A stretch of 64,000 nt of DNA from Haladaptatus cibarius D43 (GTDB lineage: Archaea > Halobacteriota > Halobacteria > Halobacteriales > Haladaptataceae), in the NCBI RefSeq assembly GCF_000710615.1, contig NZ_JDTH01000006.1, forward strand, positions 1-64,000, in the 5' to 3' direction. Under the pieces are notes generated by a model. That model saw nothing but the letters and a program-made list of their open reading frames with translations. It searched no databases and was not told where the DNA came from. The translations under genes and the position numbers were made by a program. Shown piece after piece: positions 17,631 to 27,108 of this stretch (the first letter of the stretch is position 1; each line of letters opens with the position of its first letter).

Positions 17631-18875
17631 TTACGCGTCCGAAACGAGTGACCGAACTCGTTTTTCGAGGTCGGCAAGGGGAACCGATTGTGGCGCAGTC
17701 GGCGGCGCTGACTGCTCACGGAACCCGGTTCCGGTCGCAATCGCAACGACGTAATCGCCCGTCGAAATCTCGCCCGATTTCGAAAGCTGGCGGATTCCCG
17801 CCAATGTGGTCGCAGAGGCGGGTTCGACGCAGATCCCCGCACGGCGGGCGAACTGCTGTTTCGCGTCGAGAATCTCGTTGTCCGAGACGGACAGCACCGC
17901 ACCGCCCAGTTCACGAACTGCGGCGAGGACGCGGTTACCACTCGGCGGGTCGGAATTGGCAATCGAGTACGCGACGGTTTCACCGCCCTCGATAGAATCG
18001 ACTTCCTCGGCATCGGCGCGAAATGCCTGTGCAATCGGGTCACAAGCGGCGGCCTGCACGAAATACAGTCGCGGAATCGAGTCGAGCAACTTCGCCTCGC
18101 GGAGTTCCCGAAGGGCTTTCCAGATGGCGCTCGCGTGGCCGCCGCTGCTGACCGGCGCGACGATTGCGTCTGGAGCGTTGGGGGAATCGGGTGACTTCGA
18201 CGAATCCGCCACGAATCGGCCGTGACCGGTCGCAAACGCCTCGCAGATTTCCAGCGCCGTGGTCTTTTGCCCCGCCACGCGATACGGCGTATCGGAGTTG
18301 ACGAACCGAATGCCCGGCAGTTCCAAACTGTCGTAGTATAGTTTTCCGTACTCCCCTTCGACCTGCACGAGTGTCGGGTCGTACTGGGCGATGTGTCCGA
18401 GGCGCTCCGGCGGAATGTCGTCGGGGACGAGGACGAGGCAGTTCACGCCTGCACTGGCCGACATCGCGGACATGCTCATCGCCATGTTTCCGTGCGAGAC
18501 GGTGCCGACCCAGCCATCTCCGGCTTCCGTTGTCTCCAGCGCGCGGGCGACGCCGACCGCACTACCGCGGTCTTTGAACGTCCCTGTCGGATTGGCGCTC
18601 TCGTCTTTGACCCACAACTGACATCCGGCGTAGTCGTCCAATCGTTCGGTTCGAATCAGCGGCGTTCCGCCCGCCGCCAGACCGACGCCCGGTAGCGGTT
18701 CCGTCGGAAGCAACTCGCCGTAGCGCCAGAGTCCGGATTCGGGTGGGTTTGATGATTCGTCCGATTCCGTCCACGAAAAATCGCTCGCGTCGGTTTTCAG
18801 CCAGAGCGGTTCGCCGCACGCACAGCGCGCGCCGGTTTCCGTCTCCCTGCCGCAGTGATAACAGACGAGGGTCAT
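17631..18875 (-). CDS. Threonine synthase-like PLP enzyme
   Basis: 414 residues from the ATG at 18875, which overlaps the TGA of the upstream aldolase gene (ATGA). The open frame extends further upstream only inside that gene. An N-terminal zinc-ribbon (CYHCGRE then CACGE) is typical of archaeal threonine synthases. The PLP lysine is Lys101 in TGTFKDRGS; phosphate-cup residues appear as PVSSGGHASA. The enzyme converts O-phosphohomoserine to threonine; haloarchaea often have several paralogues, and this one could act on another hydroxy amino acid. The middle has a Ser/Asp/Pro-rich loop (SSKSPDSPNAPD). Confidence 0.88.
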   Translation of the reverse strand: MTLVCYHCGRETETGARCACGEPLWLKTDASDFSWTESDESSNPPESGLWRYGELLPTEPLPGVGLAAGGTPLIRTERLDDYAGCQLWVKDESANPTGTFKDRGSAVGVARALETTEAGDGWVGTVSHGNMAMSMSAMSASAGVNCLVLVPDDIPPERLGHIAQYDPTLVQVEGEYGKLYYDSLELPGIRFVNSDTPYRVAGQKTTALEICEAFATGHGRFVADSSKSPDSPNAPDAIVAPVSSGGHASAIWKALRELREAKLLDSIPRLYFVQAAACDPIAQAFRADAEEVDSIEGGETVAYSIANSDPPSGNRVLAAVRELGGAVLSVSDNEILDAKQQFARRAGICVEPASATTLAGIRQLSKSGEISTGDYVVAIATGTGFREQSAPPTAPQSVPLADLEKRVRSLVSDA

Positions 18876-19633
18876 CGAATCAGTTGCTCGTACTCCCGCT
18901 TCGCGCGCGTTGCCCCATCCAGAAGATAATCGGCGTCGATACCGACGACCTGAAAGTCGAACCCGGTTTCGGCCCATCGCTCGACGTCGGTGGGGTCAAG
19001 GGCGATGGTTCCGACCGCGGTGTCGGATTCGCCGACGGCGTCCAAAACAGCGGAAATCTCGGTGTCGAGGGAGTCCGTTTCGCCGAACCGACCGAGGGAT
19101 GCCGAAAGGTCTGCCGGGCCGACGAACAGCGCATCGATGCCGTCCACCGCCGCAATCGAACCGGCGTGTCCGACGCCCTTTGCGGATTCTATCTGCACCA
19201 TCACGAGGAGGTCGTCGTTCGCGCGTTCGAAGTAGTCACCCATTTCGAGTCCGTACTTCGCGGCTCGTGACCCGGCAACGCCTCGAACCCCTTCCGGCGG
19301 ATAGCGCGTCGCTTTGACCACTGCGCGGGCCTGTTCCGCCGTTTGGATCATCGGCACGATAACACCGGAAACGCCGGTGTCGAGGACGCGCTTGATTCGG
19401 GTCGGGTCGTCGTCCGGTAGGCGGACGACAGGTTGCGTTTCACCGCTCGCCGCGTCTACCGCTCGAACGAGGTTTTCGACGGTTTCGAGCGACATAGACG
19501 AGTGTTCCGCGTCGATGACGACGAAATCGAATCCGAGTTCGGCGCTCATTTCTGCGACCGCCGGATGGCCGATTGTCACCCACGTCCCGACGACGGGGTC
19601 GCCCGCCCGCACTGCCTGCCTGAGTTCACTCAT
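18872..19633 (-). CDS. HpcH/HpaI family aldolase
   Basis: 253 residues, the usual length. Class II pyruvate-type aldolase features are present: VIDAEHSSM near residue 40, RLPDDDPTRIKRVLDTGVSGVIVPM (about 74-98), MVQIESAKGVGHAGSIAAVDGIDALFVGPADLSASLG (about 145-180). These hold the metal-binding Glu and Asp and the substrate-binding Arg. The family cleaves 2-keto-4-hydroxy acids such as 2,4-dihydroxyhept-2-enedioate. It is translationally coupled to the threonine-synthase-like gene, which might hint at a shared amino- or hydroxy-acid pathway; this is an inference. Confidence 0.9.
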   Translation of the reverse strand: MSELRQAVRAGDPVVGTWVTIGHPAVAEMSAELGFDFVVIDAEHSSMSLETVENLVRAVDAASGETQPVVRLPDDDPTRIKRVLDTGVSGVIVPMIQTAEQARAVVKATRYPPEGVRGVAGSRAAKYGLEMGDYFERANDDLLVMVQIESAKGVGHAGSIAAVDGIDALFVGPADLSASLGRFGETDSLDTEISAVLDAVGESDTAVGTIALDPTDVERWAETGFDFQVVGIDADYLLDGATRAKREYEQLIR

Positions 19634-19697
19634 GGTTCTCCAAACGCTTGGCGGGCAAAAATAGCTATTCGGTCGGCGGTGTGGCTGATTTTTTCGC

Positions 19698-19979
19698 TCA
19701 GTCCGACCCTGTCACGCTGTAGATGACGAACAGGTATCCAATCGTCGAAACGCCGTAGTTCACGGTCAGCAGCACGCGACTGTTTTCGAAATCGTACAGA
19801 AACGCGCTGAACGTGGTTGCGATTGCGGCCGCGACGAGAATCGAAAAGCCGATGCAGAGGACGAGCATCGACCGACGATTGGTCTGTAAATACGCCCGCA
19901 TCGCCAGTCCCACCATGGTAAGACCGGTCGCCGCGAGAACGGCACTGAGTACGATATAGGTGATTTCGATAACTTGCAT
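19698..19979 (-). CDS. Small haloarchaeal membrane protein
   Basis: 93 residues with three hydrophobic helices (about 5-27, 37-60, 68-90) and no signal peptide. The arrangement resembles small haloarchaeal three-helix proteins of unknown function that are common next to regulators. It lies alone between two same-strand genes, with gaps of 64 bases to the aldolase and 54 bases to the LutB/LutA-type gene. No function can be given. Confidence 0.7.
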   Translation of the reverse strand: MQVIEITYIVLSAVLAATGLTMVGLAMRAYLQTNRRSMLVLCIGFSILVAAAIATTFSAFLYDFENSRVLLTVNYGVSTIGYLFVIYSVTGSD

Positions 19980-20033
19980 CTGGTGAGTCGCCCTCGGTAT
20001 TCGTCACCTACAATTCGGGCAATAGATTTAAAT

Positions 20034-22232
20034 TTATTCAATACCGCAAGTCAGTAACTGGACTGGATGGTTCACCGATAGTTTTGATAGCGCATCGAAC
20101 TGTTCGACGCACGATGCGCCACTTGCGACGACGCAGTCGTGTGTCACAGCTTCGACAGCAGATTCACCGACTGTGATGCTGAGGTCGTAGTAGTCGGATT
20201 TGTAGCCAAAACTTCCGGCCATGCCACAACACTCCACGTCGGTCGTCTCGACCTCGTAGCCGAATCGGGAGAGGACGGCGACGGTGTACGGTTCGAGGCC
20301 GAGCGTTCGCGCTTGACAGTGGGCGTGGTAGGTGACTTGCTCTTTGGCTCCGGCTTCGGCATCGGACTCCGAGGCCGAGGCCGAAAGCGCGTCCGGATTG
20401 GCACCGTTTTCCAGCAATCCGTAAATATACTCGAACAGTTCGTAGCTGTTCTCGCCGAGACGGTCGAAATCGGACGCGGACAGCAGATTCTCGTAATCCC
20501 GTCGGAACATGGCGAGGTCGCTCGGTTCGATGACGACCACGTCCCGATTCGAATCGAGATGCGGCGCAAGTTCGTCCGAAAGTGCCCGAGCGTTGCTTCG
20601 CGCCGTTTCGACCATGCCTTGCGAGAGCGGCGCGCGACCGGTCGGCGGCAAAGATGGAATCCGTACCGAAACCCCGAGCGATTCGAGGACTCGCACGGCG
20701 ACTTTGCCCCGCTCAACGAGAATGTAGTTCGTGTAGGGGTCGGGATACAGAATCGCTTCGCGCTCCACCGATTCCGCGTTCGTCTCTGTTTCCGCATCCA
20801 CGTGGAGTGGTTCGCGGTCCGCGAACCACTCAACCAGCGTCTCGCGTTGAAACTCCGGCAGTTCCCGTCGTGGGTCGATGCCGAACGCCCACGACAGAAA
20901 TTGTCGAGTCGCCGTCGAACCGGCGACCCAGTTCGAAACCGGAGCGAAACGACTCCCGAATTTGGCGAGCGTCGAGAAGTTGCCGAACAGTTGCTTTCCC
21001 CCGTCGAGAGAGGCGGTTTCGTCGTCCGGCAGGAGTCCGTGGTACACCGAATCGAGATTGTCACTACCATCGCGGTTGATTCGGTCGCGGATGGCAGTGT
21101 TTATCCACGGAATATCTATTTCGACCGGACAGGCGTTCACACAGCGAGAACAGCCGGTGCAGAGGTCGTTGAACTCGCCCGCGCTGTCGAGGCCGTAAAC
21201 CCCTGCCTCCCATCCGGTTGCGATTCCGCCGGTGTACGTTTCGCCGCCGAAGGCGTGGCCGCCGACGTGCTGGAAGTTCGCACAAGAGTTTGCACAGGCA
21301 CCACAGCGCACGCAGTACAGCGTCTCGCGGAGGACATCGTCGTCACGCATGGCCATCCGACCGTTGTCCAACAGGACGAGATGGAAATCGCGGTCAGCGT
21401 CCGAATCGGTCACCGTTTCGACCGGCGGCGTCAAAAACGACACGTAGGAGGTGATGTCCTGTCCGGTCGCGGAGCGCCCGATGAGTTCCACGAAGGGTTG
21501 TAAGTCGCTGATGGTGGGTACCAACTTTTCGACGCCTGCTATTGCGATGTGCGTATCCGGCGCGCTTGCCGTCTTTCTGGCGTTTCCCTCGCTGGTGACG
21601 AGCGCAAGCGTTCCGGTTTCCGCGGCGACGAAGTTCGCACCAGTGAGGCCAACGTCAGCAGTGCTGATTTTCTCGCCGAGGTAGTTGCTGGCGAACGCCG
21701 TGAGGCCTTCCGCGGTTTCGAGCGGTTCGTCCGGGTCGAAATGGCCGTTGAACAGTCGCGCGATGTCCTCGCGGGAACGGTGAATAGCGGGCGCGACGAG
21801 ATGCGACGGTGCTTCGTCGGCTACCTGCAAGACGAACTCCCCGAGGTCGGTTTCGTACACGTCGATTCCCGATTCCGCGAGATGGTCGTTGACCTCGATT
21901 TCCTCCCCCGTCATCGTCTTGCTCTTGACGAGCAGTTCGGCGTCGGCGTCATCTGCGACTTCCGCAATGTACCGATTCGCATCCTCCGCATCGTCCGCGA
22001 GATAGACGGTTCCGCCGTTGGCTTCGACCGATTTCCGCACGGTTTCGACCAATTCCGGCAGGCGCTCGATTGCATCTTCCTTGATGCTTCTGGCTCGGGA
22101 CTTCAGTTCCTCGTACTGTTCGAGTTCCGCGGTTGACTCGTATCGTCCGTCGTTGAACGTTCGCGTATTTGTTTCGACGCTCCGTCCCTCGGTCGCTAGT
22201 AGATTTCGGATGCTGTCGGCTTTGTCCGTCAT
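20034..22232 (-). CDS. LutB-LutA fusion: LUD, 4Fe-4S and cysteine-rich (CCG) lactate-utilisation protein
   Basis: 732 residues. The N-terminal LUD domain (about 60-300; VGLTGANFVAAETGTLAL) corresponds to LutB. Two 4Fe-4S ligand sets follow (CVRCGACANSC near 305 and CTGCSRCVNACP near 360). The C-terminal CCG domains (TYHAHCQARTLG and ECCGMAGSFGYKSDYYDLS) correspond to LutA. In Bacillus LutA, LutB and LutC are separate subunits of an L-lactate oxidising complex; here two are fused. The stop overlaps the start of the LutC-type gene upstream by four bases. Electrons probably go to the quinone pool. Confidence 0.9.
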   Translation of the reverse strand: MTDKADSIRNLLATEGRSVETNTRTFNDGRYESTAELEQYEELKSRARSIKEDAIERLPELVETVRKSVEANGGTVYLADDAEDANRYIAEVADDADAELLVKSKTMTGEEIEVNDHLAESGIDVYETDLGEFVLQVADEAPSHLVAPAIHRSREDIARLFNGHFDPDEPLETAEGLTAFASNYLGEKISTADVGLTGANFVAAETGTLALVTSEGNARKTASAPDTHIAIAGVEKLVPTISDLQPFVELIGRSATGQDITSYVSFLTPPVETVTDSDADRDFHLVLLDNGRMAMRDDDVLRETLYCVRCGACANSCANFQHVGGHAFGGETYTGGIATGWEAGVYGLDSAGEFNDLCTGCSRCVNACPVEIDIPWINTAIRDRINRDGSDNLDSVYHGLLPDDETASLDGGKQLFGNFSTLAKFGSRFAPVSNWVAGSTATRQFLSWAFGIDPRRELPEFQRETLVEWFADREPLHVDAETETNAESVEREAILYPDPYTNYILVERGKVAVRVLESLGVSVRIPSLPPTGRAPLSQGMVETARSNARALSDELAPHLDSNRDVVVIEPSDLAMFRRDYENLLSASDFDRLGENSYELFEYIYGLLENGANPDALSASASESDAEAGAKEQVTYHAHCQARTLGLEPYTVAVLSRFGYEVETTDVECCGMAGSFGYKSDYYDLSITVGESAVEAVTHDCVVASGASCVEQFDALSKLSVNHPVQLLTCGIE

Positions 22233-22744
22233 CGGTCGGAAAGCAGGATAACGTGGACGTTTTTCGGCCCGTGGACGCCGTGAACGAGCGCCCCCATATC
22301 GGCGGTTGCGCTCGCTCCGGTTGCGAAGATTGCGCTTCCACCGGATTCTGCAATCGCTTCTAGCCGGTCGAACGCACCGGTCATACCGGGAACCACGTCA
22401 CTCTCGGCGACGACGGCGACGTGGTGGTTGGGATGAAGGCTAACTCGCTCCTCGCCTGCCGAAGTCGGCTGAATCACGACGGTTCCGTAATCTGCGATTG
22501 CGAGGCTGGCGTGCGTGACGCCTGTTTTCGCGTTTTCGAGGGCGTCAACAGTCGAATCGCGTGCGCCGAATCGAGGAATTGAATCGGGGAGCGAAATGCC
22601 GTCGAACGGCAGTTCCGTCCCCAGTGCAGGTTCGACGACGGCGTCCGAGAGTGCCCGGCCGAACTCGGCCGTCGTCGTTCGGGTAAATCCGACATCGAGT
22701 TCCCGCAGGGAGTCTCGAAAAGTCGAGACGGTGTCGGCAGACAT
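22229..22744 (-). CDS. LutC-type LUD domain protein
   Basis: 171 residues from the ATG at 22744; the longer open frame upstream only shadows the neighbouring dehydrogenase gene. The LUD fold is shown by VGFTRTTTAEFGRALSDAV, the IADYGTVVIQ strand, and the terminal HGVHGPKNVHVILLSDR. It matches the third subunit of lactate-utilisation systems. Its TGA overlaps the ATG of the LutB-LutA fusion, and the dehydrogenase ends 31 bases upstream, so all three are probably one transcript. Confidence 0.88.
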   Translation of the reverse strand: MSADTVSTFRDSLRELDVGFTRTTTAEFGRALSDAVVEPALGTELPFDGISLPDSIPRFGARDSTVDALENAKTGVTHASLAIADYGTVVIQPTSAGEERVSLHPNHHVAVVAESDVVPGMTGAFDRLEAIAESGGSAIFATGASATADMGALVHGVHGPKNVHVILLSDR

Positions 22745-22775
22745 GGCACAACGTGGCGCGTTCTCGAATAAATAG

Positions 22776-25742
22776 TTACGGGCGATGCAGCGCCTCCGCG
22801 ACTTTTTCGATGGGATGCGGCGGACGCGTACCGATGTCTTCGAGTTGGGTTCGACAGGACGTGCCGGGCGCGACGACGGTTTCGGCGTCGCTCGCTTCCA
22901 CCTGTTCGAACAGGATTCGCCCGATTGCCTGCGAGAGGTCGTACTGTTCGGCACGGTAGCCGAAACTCCCCGCCATGCCACAGCATCCCGAATCGAGGGG
23001 GGCAACCTCGTATCCTGCTCTGCGGAGCACGCCGACGGCGTGATGGTCGCTTCGAATCGCCTTCTGGTTGCAGTGGCCGTGGTAGGCGAGCGATTCGTCA
23101 ACCTCCCGAAACCGGATTCCGTCGTCCAGCCGTTTTTTGTCGAGAAATTCACAGACGCTGAAGGTGTTCGCCGCGACCAACTCGACCATCGATTCGGTCA
23201 CCAAATCGGTGTACTCGTCCTGAAACATCACCACGTCGGAGGGTTCCACGAAGACCACAGACCAGCCGTCTTCGACGCGGTTTTCGAGGGCCGAAACGTT
23301 CGTTTCGGCCCGTTCGCGCGCTTTATCGAGGAAGCCTTCCGAATAGGCGGCGCGACCACTTGGTGCGAGATTATTTGGAACTCGGACGTGAACTCCCGCC
23401 GCTTCGAGCACGCGAACGGCGGCTTTTCCGGGTTCCGGATAGCTGTAGTTGGTGAACGTGTCCGGAACGAACAGCACTCGCTCGGTGGCGATTTCGCGGG
23501 AGATTCGCGGCCCGCGCGATTCAAACCAGTCGGTGAACGTCTCGCGTGTGAATCGCGGGAGGTCGCGCTCCGCGGCGATTCCGAGCGCTTTTTGGGCGAG
23601 CAGTCCGGCACCCGGTAGTTTCGTGGCCCAGTTCGAAACCGGCGCGAGCGCGCTTCCGAGGGCGGACGCGCGCTCCGCCTCGGCGAAGAATTTGTCCCGC
23701 AAACTCGCACCCTGTTTCCGGTGGCTGGCGTGTTTCACCTCGGCTTTCAGCTTTGCGAGGTCTACTCCGGTCGGACAATCTCGGGCACAGCCCTTACAAC
23801 CTAAACAGAGGTCTAACACTTCTTCCTGAAATCGGTCGGTGTACAGCTCTTCGGTCGGAATCTCGCCGCTGATGGCGGCCCGGAGGAGGTTCGCCCGCCC
23901 GCGCGTGGTCGTCATCTCGTCCTTCATGCCACGGTAGGACGGACACATCGTTTCGCTTCCCGTTTGTCGGCAGGTGCCACAGCCGTTACACAGTTCCACG
24001 AGATGCGAGAAGCCGCCTTCGTCGGAGAAATCCTGTACCGTTCTCGGTTCGATGGAGGCGTATTCGGGGCCGTATCGGAGGTTTTTGCGCATATCTGCCT
24101 CATCCTTGCGGAACACCACTTTCCCCGGATTCAGCCGCCACTCCGGGTCGAACGCGGTTTTGAGTTCCTTGAACGCCGTCCAAAGCTGTGGCCCGTACAG
24201 TTTCGGATTGAATTCGGTTCGGGCGAGTCCGTCCCCGTGCTCGCCCGAAAACGCTCCGTTGTGGGTGAGAACGAGCGACGTCACGTCCTCCGCGATGGAG
24301 TGCATCGTCTCGATTCCGTCCTCGTCTTTCAGATTCAGAATCGGTCGAATATGGAGCGTTCCGCTTCCGGCGTGGGCGAAGTAAGCCGCCGTGGTGCCGT
24401 GGTCTTCTAGAATCGCCATGAACTCGCGGACGTACTCGGCCAACTCTTCGGGCGGCACCGAGGCGTCTTCGATGAAGGGGTAGGGTTTCGGGTCGCCGTC
24501 CATGCTCATCAGGAGCGGAATCGCGGCTTTACGGAGTTTCCAGAGGCGCGCTTGGTCGTCGTCCGAATAGGCTTCCAGCACGTCGAAGGCGTCTCCGGCG
24601 TGGACGAAATGCGCGTTCGTCTCCGCGATGGCCTCCTCGAAATCCGAGTGCAGTTCGGAGTCGAACTCAAGCATCAATCCCGCTTCCGCCGTTTCCGGAA
24701 TCGGTTCGGCGTACTCCGCAAATTCGGTCGATTCGCGGGCCAGTCGAAACACCTCGTCGTCCATCAACTCGACTGCGCTCACGTCGAAATCGAGCGCGTC
24801 GGGAACCGCCGACAGCGCCGAAACGAGGTCGTCGTAGCAGTAGAGCGCGAGCGCGGTTTGTTCGGGCCGCGTCACCAAATCCAGCGCCGCGCGGACGACG
24901 ACGCCAAGCGTGCCTTCCGCTCCGACGAACAGTGCAGAGAGGTTGATGTACGTCTCGCCGTCGCGCTCGGACACGACTTTGTGGAGGTTGTATCCGCTGA
25001 CTGAGCGTTTCAGCGTCGGATAGCGTGATTCGATTTCGTCCTCGTTTTCCGAAACCAGCTTTCGGACGGTTCGGTACAGTTCGGCTTCCTTGTCGTCTTT
25101 GCCGACGATTTCGTCCCACTCCGCGCCACCGACCTCGATTTCGCGCGTGTGAATCAGCGACCCGTCAGCCAGTACCACCTCCAGCTCCGCGGTGTAGGCG
25201 TTGGTGATGCCGTATCGAACGGAGTGCGCCCCGGTCGAGTTGTTGCCGATACCGCCGCCGATTGTCGCCCGGTTCGAGGACGCGGGGTCGGGTGCGAACT
25301 TCAGTCCCCATCGGTGGAGGTGGTCGTCCAAATCGTCTTGCACGACGCCGGGTTCGACGGTGGCCCGTTTCGAATCCGGGTCAACGTCGAGGATTTCGTC
25401 CATGTCGCGCGAAAAGTCGAGAACGACACACCCCGGGCCGACCGACTGTCCCGCGAGCGACGACCCGGCACCGCGCGGGAGAATCGGCGTGTCGAACTCC
25501 GCGGCGATTCGAACTGCGGCCTGTACGTCCTCGATGCAGGTTGGAAAGACGACGCCGACAGGTCGGGCTTGGTAGATACTCCCGTCGGTGGCGTAGAGTA
25601 TCTGCGTGTACTCGTCGAAGCGAACGTCGCCATCGACGGCAGAGCGGAGGTCTGACGCGAGTTCGGGGCGTTCGTCTGCGGGGTCGTGGCCGAGCGACTC
25701 TCGGTGCGTTTCGAAGTCGGGATTTTCGTCCCGTGTTGCCAT
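22776..25742 (-). CDS. D-lactate dehydrogenase, FAD/4Fe-4S/CCG fusion (GlcD-GlcF type)
   Basis: 988 residues from the ATG at 25742. The FAD-binding PCMH domain occupies about residues 55-235 (ILPRGAGSSLAGQSVG; TIGGGIGNNSTGAHS), followed by the FAD-oxidase C-terminal domain (HAGSGTLHIRPILNL; GEHGDGLARTE). Two 4Fe-4S sets (CNGCGTCRQTGSETMC near 600 and CLGCKGCARDCP near 650) and CCG domains (YHGHCNQKAI; GCCGMAGSFGYRAEQYDLS) follow. The order matches large fused D-lactate or glycolate dehydrogenases. Next to LutABC-type genes it suggests use of both lactate enantiomers. A TATA-like ATAAAT on the other strand lies about 26 bases upstream. Confidence 0.93.
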   Translation of the reverse strand: MATRDENPDFETHRESLGHDPADERPELASDLRSAVDGDVRFDEYTQILYATDGSIYQARPVGVVFPTCIEDVQAAVRIAAEFDTPILPRGAGSSLAGQSVGPGCVVLDFSRDMDEILDVDPDSKRATVEPGVVQDDLDDHLHRWGLKFAPDPASSNRATIGGGIGNNSTGAHSVRYGITNAYTAELEVVLADGSLIHTREIEVGGAEWDEIVGKDDKEAELYRTVRKLVSENEDEIESRYPTLKRSVSGYNLHKVVSERDGETYINLSALFVGAEGTLGVVVRAALDLVTRPEQTALALYCYDDLVSALSAVPDALDFDVSAVELMDDEVFRLARESTEFAEYAEPIPETAEAGLMLEFDSELHSDFEEAIAETNAHFVHAGDAFDVLEAYSDDDQARLWKLRKAAIPLLMSMDGDPKPYPFIEDASVPPEELAEYVREFMAILEDHGTTAAYFAHAGSGTLHIRPILNLKDEDGIETMHSIAEDVTSLVLTHNGAFSGEHGDGLARTEFNPKLYGPQLWTAFKELKTAFDPEWRLNPGKVVFRKDEADMRKNLRYGPEYASIEPRTVQDFSDEGGFSHLVELCNGCGTCRQTGSETMCPSYRGMKDEMTTTRGRANLLRAAISGEIPTEELYTDRFQEEVLDLCLGCKGCARDCPTGVDLAKLKAEVKHASHRKQGASLRDKFFAEAERASALGSALAPVSNWATKLPGAGLLAQKALGIAAERDLPRFTRETFTDWFESRGPRISREIATERVLFVPDTFTNYSYPEPGKAAVRVLEAAGVHVRVPNNLAPSGRAAYSEGFLDKARERAETNVSALENRVEDGWSVVFVEPSDVVMFQDEYTDLVTESMVELVAANTFSVCEFLDKKRLDDGIRFREVDESLAYHGHCNQKAIRSDHHAVGVLRRAGYEVAPLDSGCCGMAGSFGYRAEQYDLSQAIGRILFEQVEASDAETVVAPGTSCRTQLEDIGTRPPHPIEKVAEALHRP

Positions 25743-26113
25743 GGTAGACAAAACCATACATGGCGACATAAATCCGATGCAGATTCCGAGGTCGAAAATT
25801 TAAAAAGATATATCTGACTGTTGCCGGAGTGATTTTCACAGATTTGCTCGCCCTGTCGGTGTCGGACAGTCGTAGTCGTGGTGTCACCGGACGACGCAAT
25901 CCAAATTTCGCGTGGTTTCCACGCGAGATGTGACGGTCGGGAAACTATCTTCGCAGTTTGGATAGAGCGGGAAAATATCGTTTGAACAACAATTTTAGCT
26001 GCCAGAGAAGACGGGAGAATCGGACATATAAATCGCAAGCAAGCGGTCTGGTGCCCTCTGTTTGGCCATCACTCTTTTGTCTATTGCATGAATCTGTAGT
26101 ATTAGGGAGAACC
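25743..26113. other. Divergent intergenic region between D-lactate dehydrogenase and PadR gene
   Basis: About 370 bases hold the promoters of both genes. AT-rich tracts lie near 25768-25773 (dehydrogenase side) and 25797-25812 (AAATTTAAAAAGATATATC). I see no convincing coding frame, although the PadR frame stays open upstream to 25958. A PadR-type repressor controlling the neighbouring lactate genes would bind here; that is a guess from position. Confidence 0.45.
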
Positions 26114-26413
26114 ATGCACGACCTGACTGGTTTCCAGCGAGACTTGCTGTACGTCATCGCTGGACTAGACGAACCTCACGGACTCGCTATCAAAGAAGAA
26201 CTCGAAGCCTACTACGAGAAAGAGATTCATCACGGGCGACTATACCCGAATCTCGATTCGCTCGTGGATAAAGGACTGGTGGAGAAAGGCCAGCGCGACC
26301 GCCGAACGAACTACTACACGCTCACGCGTCGCGGCGCACGAGAAATCGAAGCGCGCCGGGAGTGGGAAGAACAGTACGTCGGCGAAGACGTGTCCCAAAC
26401 GCAGACCGTTTAG
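26114..26413 (+). CDS. PadR-family winged-helix transcription regulator
   Basis: 99 residues from the ATG at 26114 (MHDLTGFQRDLLYVIAGLDEPHG), preceded by a GGGAGA sequence. The PadR winged helix is recognised by GLAIKEELEAYYEKEIHHGRLYPNLDSLVDKGLVEKG and the wing RRTNYYTLTRRGAREIEAR. The long C-terminal helix of larger PadR proteins is absent, as is usual in short haloarchaeal forms. It is divergent from the D-lactate dehydrogenase and overlaps the convergent regulator gene by four bases. It may control the lactate locus, which is inferred from position only. Confidence 0.9.
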   Translation: MHDLTGFQRDLLYVIAGLDEPHGLAIKEELEAYYEKEIHHGRLYPNLDSLVDKGLVEKGQRDRRTNYYTLTRRGAREIEARREWEEQYVGEDVSQTQTV

Positions 26414-27057
26414 GGGGACAGTGCGGTGCCGAGAACGGCGGCGTTTAACGCTCTCACGTTGCCGAACACCGGATTTGCCTCGTCGAGCACGTAGCTATCG
26501 CCGGATTCTACGAGTATACCGAGATTTGCGAGTCGTTCGACGTGCATCCACACCGATTTTCTGGACAACCCAACGAGTTCGTGGAGGTCGTCCTGTGTGA
26601 TTTTTTCGTCCATCTCCATCGAGAGCAGTGCGTCCAACATCAGGCGAACCGCCTCCGGACTTGCGATGTCGTGGAAACCGTCTTCCGAACCGTGTTCGTC
26701 CGCAGTGACGCGCAGACGCTCCGCAGTCTGGGCAACGACGCTTTCTGCGTTCGGACGGTAGGCATCGTCTTCTTCCCGAAATACGTCGAGCGCGACGAGG
26801 TATTCCAAGCTCTGTTCGACAGTTTCCTCGCTCTGGTCGAGTTCGTGTGCGAGTTCCTCCGCCTCCCACTCGCCGCCGGTCGCGGCGGCGAGACGAACCA
26901 GTTCGCGGGTGGCGGTGTCGCGGGTCAAAAAGAGCCATCCGGAAGGATACGTTAGTCGTGCCTCTCGAATGCCGTCTTCGTCTGCGAGTTCCCACATCTC
27001 GTCTCGGTTGTGGGCAGTGCGGAGAGTCCAATCGTGGGCATCTGCGTGAAGCGCCAT
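26410..27057 (-). CDS. Winged-helix transcription regulator, haloarchaeal type
   Basis: 215 residues. Two helix-turn-helix-like parts are visible: about 45-95 (RELVRLAAATGGEWEAEELAHELDQSEETVEQSLEYLVALDVF) and about 145-190 (DEKITQDDLHELVGLSRKSVWMHVERLANLGILV). The architecture suggests a DNA-binding protein with tandem winged helices and no ligand domain. It converges with and overlaps the PadR gene at the stop codons. The targets are unknown. Confidence 0.8.
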   Translation of the reverse strand: MALHADAHDWTLRTAHNRDEMWELADEDGIREARLTYPSGWLFLTRDTATRELVRLAAATGGEWEAEELAHELDQSEETVEQSLEYLVALDVFREEDDAYRPNAESVVAQTAERLRVTADEHGSEDGFHDIASPEAVRLMLDALLSMEMDEKITQDDLHELVGLSRKSVWMHVERLANLGILVESGDSYVLDEANPVFGNVRALNAAVLGTALSP

Positions 27058-27108
27058 TGGTTTTCATCTATGCGTAAAGGTATTTAATGTTGTACTCCTG
27101 CACCTGCG

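Noticed and set aside
20139-21503. 454-codon frame on +
   Set aside because: Shadow of the LutB-LutA fusion gene.
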